A DNA stretch of 64,000 nt from Macrothele yani. Lineage: Eukaryota; Arthropoda; Arachnida; Araneae; Macrothelidae. Position numbers and translations under genes: made by a program. The notes beneath the pieces were generated by a model, which ran no database searches, was not told the origin of the DNA, and saw only the letters and a list, made by a program, of their open reading frames with translations. Shown piece after piece: positions 58,514 through 64,000 of the stretch (the first letter of the stretch is position 1; each line of letters opens with the position of its first letter). The DNA lies in NCBI GenBank assembly GCA_039090855.1, contig CM076995.1:119114270-119178269 (forward strand). The letters run 5' to 3'.

Positions 58514-58911
58514 ACTTGAAACACATCATCTGACAACCAGTCTAAATCCAAATGTTTAAGAAATGATCAAGGCTTTAGCTGGGCTGAAAACTTCCTAATA
58601 TTTTTAATCTCTTTATGAACAGAACACACATGTGATATAGTTCAACAATCTATAAGCCACTGAGTGAGATAAAATGTGTTACATATAATTATTCAAGCTG
58701 AGGTAAATGCGAAGATACTGTATATTACTTGTGTTATTTACCTTGGTATTTAGCTCTGAATCCCATATCTAAGAATGTACACCAGAATTTGCATTTTTAA
58801 CTTAATACTAAATGAAGAAAAAGTAGCTGTAGCAAGTTCCTTTTTCAAGAGTGGAGTTGTGGCAGTAGTTAGCTACTTTTCAAAAGTAGGTTTCCAATCC
58901 TTGCTAAAAAT

Positions 58912-60984
58912 GAGGACCAGAGGAATGAGGTGTGCCAAAAAGCACTCTTAAATGTTAAACTGGAAAAATGAACTATACATAACTGATTGCAGGAAAATTA
59001 TTTGCTCTTATTATTACACATTTTCATTTAACACAGAATAAAACTTTCAAAGTCCTGATTACACTGAAATGGGGATTATGTCTAAAAGAATTACACCGGT
59101 GTCTGACCATTTGTTCTAGTGGGTTTAGGTTTGAGTTCTAGATGAGCAGGGGCAGGGGTTTACCATTGGGTTAACCTGGGCCATTGTGGTCCAGGGTGCT
59201 GCATATTGAGGCATGCCAAAATTTTGAGAATATGTGACAAAGCCATTTTACCTTATTAAGGAGACAACAACAAAAAATGGCAACATTTTATCAAACTAAA
59301 AAAATATACATGAAAATCAAAAACAACATAATAAAATATTTATTTTTAGGTGATAAAATACTTTACATGTTCTATTAAATACATTGCTTTTTTGAGTATA
59401 ATTTTGAGCATTTTCATCCTTCATCAGATGAGTCTTCATTTGACTGTTCACTCATTTTCTACAAAAAAAAAAAAAAAAAGAAAAACTGTTTATGGCAGAT
59501 CACACACATAATACTTTGGTATTAAAACAGATTTATTTTATATGCAGGTTATTCATTGATTCTCAAATATCTTCCAAAGTTTTGAGGATTGGTATTTTGT
59601 ACCTAGCTTTAGAACTCCAGTAATTTTCCAGAATTTTGCATCAAAATTAGGAATGCTTAATATGAACATACATTTCTTTTTCATTGAAAATAATATTACT
59701 AACATGTATCTTAACATACAGAATCACACCTGCTGCAACAAAACTTGAATGAAACAAAACTTAGATTTTCATAGGTATGAGAACAAAAAAATTCAGCAGT
59801 AAAATTACTTTGATTTTTGAAGTCTGCAAATTAGCAGAAACAATAAAATTTGTACAACTCGGTCCCAAAATTTCTCCGACAGGTTTTCTGCAGCACAATT
59901 CATTATGGGTGCTGAAGCACACACCACAGATTACCAACAATGAAACATATCTGACCTGGAATTAAAATTTTAGTAAGTTACCATGAATATTTCCATAGTT
60001 AAGGTTACTTCCATGGTCAACCTTGGAATGACTCAGGGTTCTGAGACCTCAGAGCCTGCTGCTTAGTCCTATGAATGGTGTCCTGTTGGTAGGATTGGGG
60101 AGGGGGTATGCCACTATGAGCAACTCTAATGGCTATAAACAATTTTGCCTTGGACCCTGGTTCTAAGGAAGGGCAAGCACCATGAAATGAGCACACCACC
60201 CATATCTCATCCAGTACTAAAGTCGGAGCCCATCTTGGTCACCTAGCCCGAACCCTCCCTATACCTCTCACCACTTAGTCGCCATAGTCGTTCATGGCAG
60301 AATGTGGCATTCACTGGCCTCAAGTTAGCCACCCCTTCTGATTGGTTGCTGAAGAGGTGGCCTCTACACTGTCATTTCACGTGGCTAGGGAGGGAATCCA
60401 CAGAAATGGTTTATGGGAGCCATATTTGTGCCTGCGACTGGCTCCAGTTCACAATATCACCGGTGCTCCAGATGGGTGGTTGTGATTTCATTTTTCTTTG
60501 ATTCCCTAGCCTCTAGGATTTTCTGGAACTTTTCAAATGATTTAGCTAAACAAGATAATCAACTTTGCATTATGGGCTAATTTGGGTCACGCAGGGATTC
60601 CCTTTTTGTGTGTTTTCCTTTGACTGTTTTTGTCATCATGGTTTCATGCATTTCTTCAGTTGTGAATCATACATATGGCCTCTTGGGATTCAGGATATGA
60701 CAAAACATCAAATCATTGGCAACAGTCCAGTGATAAACTGGCTTGTTAGAGTACAATCTCTGAAAACTTTTCCAGCTTTGGACATTGCTTCACTGGTCAC
60801 TCCCAATCCTCCCCTATGGTGGAAATATGATTCTTGCTGATGGAGGTGGCAAATTCTTTCACTTTTTCAGCTAACTATTGTTGGGATACAGTTAACATAC
60901 ACTCTTTGCCCCCCCCCCCCAAAAAAAAAAAAATAAATAAAAAAGCACCCAGGAGGAATCATCCAATCGAGATGAAAATTGGTA
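58912..60984. other. Unassigned sequence with a possible degenerate SINE and a GC-richer block
   Basis: 59095-59260 contains gggtttaggtttgagttcta (a loose B box) and ends near aaaagccattttaccttatta, possibly a degraded third SINE type. 60020-60500 is GC-richer (for example ccctccctatacctctcacc, ggtgctccagatgggtggtt) and may be an unrecognised repeat. C10 then A11 runs lie at 60909-60931. No supported gene. Confidence 0.35.
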
Positions 60985-61560
60985 TGTGCAACATTCATGT
61001 ATCATAGAAAAGGAAATTATTGCAATTCCAGAGCAGTTCGACCAACAGCTACACGAGTGGAACAAGCCAGTATGTTGTAGGCCGACCTTTGGCTCGGATG
61101 CAAGCAGTTACCCAGCATGGCATCGACACATACAGCTCACACATACTGTCTTGAAGACAGGCCTGGGAGAGCTGTGCTGTATGTGGCCAGGTATTATCCT
61201 GTTGACAAATTGCTCGGTGATGCTGCAACACAACAGGTCGTAGAATATCATCGATGTACTGTTGAGCCATGATGTTGGTAATGGAGGACTACCAAGGGTG
61301 TCCAGGTATCGTAGAAAACGGTTCCCTAGACAGTCACTCTCGGTATGTGAGCCGTGTGCTGTTCCACAATAAAGGCAGGATCCGTGCTCTGACCGGCTCA
61401 TCTCCAGGCATGTATGTGCTGGTCACTGCCACCAGGTGCAAACTGTGACTCATCACTGAAGACAAGATGACACCACTGGACATTATCCCATGTTGATCAA
61501 GCCTGACACCACTGCAACTGGTGTTATCATACAGCTAAGTATGAACAATTACACTTTCGT
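60985..61560 (-). pseudogene. Tc1-like transposase relic, C-terminal half
   Basis: Minus-strand pieces: ISDESQFAPGG (first Asp box), DPAFIVEQHTAHIPRVTV and QQYIDDILRPVVLQHHRAIC, followed directly by QQDNTWPHTAQLSQACLQDS (second Asp). The Glu box is not recognisable; the frame reads VSMPCWVTACIRAKGRPTTY. Multiple stops and shifts. Terminal repeats not identified. Confidence 0.7.
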
Positions 61561-61639
61561 ATACAGCCATTTGGGACTTTTTTGAGAACCCATCATTCCT
61601 GTGAAATCCTCCTAAAGCAAATATGACTTTCAAAGATGA

Positions 61640-61880
61640 ATTCACTCACCTACTAATTTTGCCATCTATAATTTGTTCTCTCTGTCAAACATGATTCATA
61701 AATATACAAACTCATTCATCTGGTTGATCTCTGTGGCATTTAGACTTATCTTGCATTTAGTACTAACAGTTCCTAACTCAAAAACCATAACTTTGGTTTT
61801 TCCGTTGTTTATACTCAGTTTGTGATTTTATACATCTGTGAAAACATACTCTTCAATTCACATTTGCTCTCCATTAACAG
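61640..61880 (-). pseudogene. LINE reverse transcriptase scrap (RTE/Jockey-type)
   Basis: The minus strand reads SINNGKTKVMVFELGTVSTK then CKISLNATEINQMNEFVYL, a stop, and IMFDREN. This matches the segment just after the catalytic box of RTE-like reverse transcriptases (NVxKTKVMVFE...C.I..NG..IEQV.EFVYLGS.F..DG). About 75 codons only. Confidence 0.65.
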
Positions 61881-63485
61881 GACTGTGTCAAAAGTAGTGG
61901 GCAATCTTAGCGAGAGATAGATTTGCCTTCACGAAGTACTCCACTGGGCAACTATGGAACACACGATAGCAACAAGGGCCTCTATGAAACTTGGAAGCTG
62001 AAACAAGTTTAAGCTTCAATATAAATATTGTTGAAGTACCAGCTACTAGTTCTGTGAGACACTGACCAAACACACTTGCTGGGTTTTATTTCAGAACACT
62101 TAGGTGGAATGACCAACTGGAGCTGTCAGCTGTGGGCTGATTCCCCACACTGGTGTGCTTTCTTGATTAAAAAGACATAAAATAGTATTCTATTGGTTTA
62201 CATGTTTAAGAGAACTGCCATGAAGGTATATTGGGAGAGTCAAGTAAAGAGAAAAATTAGTATTTCTCAATAAGTGGCAATAAACAAAAACTAATTAAAA
62301 GCAGACTTAAGATATACTGATATACTTAAACATCCACATATAGTCGAGATATTCACTATCACTTGAAATTTTTACCTCCAATTTTGAAGACAGGCAAAGG
62401 ATATATTGTGACCTACTTAAGAAGCATAGTCCTAAAAATCTGTAAAAATATATATATATATATATATATATATTCTATAAAGATACCCAAGCAAAAAAAA
62501 ATATACAAATAAAATTTTGACTCACACCTAGTACAACATAGAAAAGGTTATGTATCTACCTGTGTGAGTAAAAGGAGAAAAGAAAAAATAAAATAAAATA
62601 AAACAACTGAATGTAGAAGGTGTCGAGAATACTGAGCCTTGGCTTTATCAAGGACCAGCAAAACTCTGCATTTTCTCACTTCCACAAAGACCTAGTTGGA
62701 AATGGGTTTCTGCAAGGCCATAGATGCAAGTAACATTCCCACCTAAAATAGTTTAAAATATATATATATAAGTCATGTCCTCCGTAGAGTAGCATGACCT
62801 AGCACTAGTTAACAATTTCGCTTGCATCCATTAACCTTCATGGCCCGACCCATGCTCTTCATCTGTTACTATTAAACAGAGAGAAGAAGATTAAAGAGAA
62901 CTCAAGCTGTGAGAGTGACATAATAAATAGAAATGATTTTCAGCTATAACGAAATTCCAAGTTCGTTTGAGAGAGAATTTAAACCTGAAAAACAAATTTT
63001 ACATTGCAATTAAAAAAGGAAATGTTAATTTATAACGAACAGATTTTTGAAAGAAAACTTGAGTCTAAAACCCCCTACTCTACAACTTATGACAGCACGA
63101 AACGAGAATAAGTTAAAGATAATAATTAACTAAAGAAAACTTTGTGAAAGTTATATACCTTAAACAGTTAGTTGCAATATGTACAAAGTATTTCAGCAGT
63201 GCTTTAAGTGCATAATTAATTAGTTATTAAGAACTTAACTACTTTGAAAAAACAGCGCATAGACAGCGCATAGAAAAGGAACAAGCTTAGCCATCTTCTG
63301 TTCCTAGGTACCACAAAAGACGCTCAAAGTAACAAAGAAAAGTAAGAGTTAAAACCCGCATAAATGTTAACAGACAAACCAATGCTTAAAAGCTGAAAAG
63401 CTAAAAAAATACAGAGAAAAGGTACATGAAGTACTAACATTGAACTTATAAAACCTAGAGCCCAAAAACAAGGAAGAGAGCTTAC
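61881..63485. other. No gene recognised; microsatellite and A-rich runs
   Basis: (TA)n at 62446-62473 and a shorter one at 62758-62770; (AAAT)n at 62587-62605. No transposon end or coding pattern recognised. Confidence 0.45.
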
Positions 63486-63602
63486 CTCTTGTGTTACAAA
63501 AAACTTTCTCCTCACAAGAGGAGAACATGGCTGACCTCTTCCGCCACTCCCTAGACGCTGGGGGGCAGGGAGGGTGGGGCTGATGGCCTCCTCATACAGC
63601 AA
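63486..63602 (-). CDS. Candidate GC-rich first exon on the minus strand
   Basis: A GC-rich island (63520-63615, including cgcgcgg near 63611) stands out from the AT-rich surroundings. On the minus strand a clean donor ACACAAGAG|gtaagc lies at 63486/63485. Two starts are possible. One is an ATG at 63528-63530 giving MFSSCEEKVFCNTR with a phase-1 donor. The other is the longer frame from 63602, LYEEAISPTLPAPQRLGSGG, open across the same donor. It could also be a non-coding first exon. The remainder of any such gene would lie to the left and is not recognised. Confidence 0.3.
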
Positions 63603-63615
63603 GAAACCAACGCGC

Positions 63616-64000
63616 GGAGATTTTAACCAGAGAAAAAAATATAAACTTAAGACTGTGGATCTGTATGATCAGAATGAGCAGAATTAACTCTCCAGAATAC
63701 ATGAGAAATATTATAAAATACACGAGCAGTTTATTTAATAATCTTTGCATGTATTAAATCACCTTAGTGAGCTTCTATAGATTAATCAGAATCTTATTAA
63801 TTTTAATGTTGGTTTTACTATTTTTAGTATAGCTATCCTAGTGATGAATAACTAGTTTTCTTTTTTATTTGTTTTTATTTTCTTTTATAAACAGATTTTT
63901 TAAGCTTTTTTTGTGATTTTGTTTATATTATTTAATTTTTTTTGTTTTAATAGGACCGTCATATCCATAGCACTAAGGTTCCTTTAGGTAGTTAATAGGC
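63616..64000. other. No feature recognised; possible upstream region of the minus-strand exon candidate
   Basis: AT-rich, T-rich towards the window end. No TATA or other promoter element can be assigned with confidence. Confidence 0.3.

Larger units (their letters stand above)
56722..58620. mobile_element. Penelope-like element in inverted partial-dimer arrangement
   Basis: A plus-strand copy (about 57348-58620, reverse transcriptase through GIY-YIG endonuclease and 3' end) is preceded head-to-head by a shorter minus-strand copy (57347-56722) that holds only the linker, endonuclease and 3' end. Both copies share the outer 3' sequence aatatttttaatctct followed by t/c and tatgaac or catgaac. 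Inverted, 5'-truncated partner copies are a known hallmark of Penelope insertions. Inserted between the third Tc1-like element and the hAT end. Confidence 0.8.
52310..58903. mobile_element. hAT-type element hosting three Tc1-like and one Penelope-like insertion
   Basis: The left end cagtgattggaagtagg and the right end (reverse complement) caaggattggaaacctac share 10 of the first 12 bases. Flanks ctaaaaag (52302-52309) and ctaaaaat (58904-58911) form an 8-bp target duplication with one mismatch, as for hAT elements. Both ends carry GTAGC/TAGCTAC motifs. Removing the four inner elements leaves about 0.8 kb with no transposase frame, so the host is probably non-autonomous. Confidence 0.65.

Noticed and set aside
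1..64000. CRISPR arrays, operons, Shine-Dalgarno sites, bacterial mobile elements
   Set aside because: None seen; composition and element content are those of an animal nuclear genome.

Overview
The window looks like nuclear DNA from an animal, most likely an invertebrate. It is AT-rich, has no operon-like gene packing, and contains microsatellites, poly(A)-tailed tRNA-derived SINEs and a mixed load of animal transposable elements (Tigger/pogo, hAT, Tc1/mariner, R4/Dong-type and RTE/CR1-type LINEs, Penelope). I cannot place the species from sequence alone. No complete host gene is present. Almost every long open frame is a transposase or reverse-transcriptase relic carrying frameshifts or stop codons.

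Layout. 1-3670: decayed Tigger element, LINE reverse-transcriptase scrap, SINE and an hAT-like transposase relic. 4461-4586: a candidate last coding exon of an unidentified Q-rich protein. 5698-5925: a 38-bp tandem repeat. 6812-7530: a non-autonomous hAT element with a perfect 8-bp target duplication. 8788-12518: a near full-length R4/Dong-like LINE on the minus strand, sitting inside a (TAA)n tract. 12519-32190: about 20 kb of T-rich sequence nearly free of transposons, apart from one terminal-inverted-repeat element at 16594-18230. This quiet stretch holds several small plus-strand exon candidates. The best are 27772-27832, with strong splice sites on both sides, and the phase-compatible 31495-31555. 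It may be intron and/or long 3' UTR of one or more plus-strand genes.

32191-61880 is a transposon graveyard. It holds two mariner relics, seven Tc1-like elements or relics, an inverted pair of a second SINE family, two fold-back elements, four copies of a tRNA-Leu-like SINE (a fifth is at 2664), RTE tails in a tandem duplication that was later split by a Tc1 element, and a nested block at 52310-58903. In that block an hAT-type element has been invaded by three Tc1-like elements and a Penelope-like retroelement. 61881-64000 is mostly featureless, with a GC-rich candidate first exon on the minus strand near 63486-63600.

The elements do not form a pathway, but their nesting gives a relative insertion history. 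The Tc1-like copy at 52628-54159 (one visible frameshift) appears youngest among the transposase relics. All identifications come from reading motifs, terminal repeats and target duplications by eye; no database search was possible.
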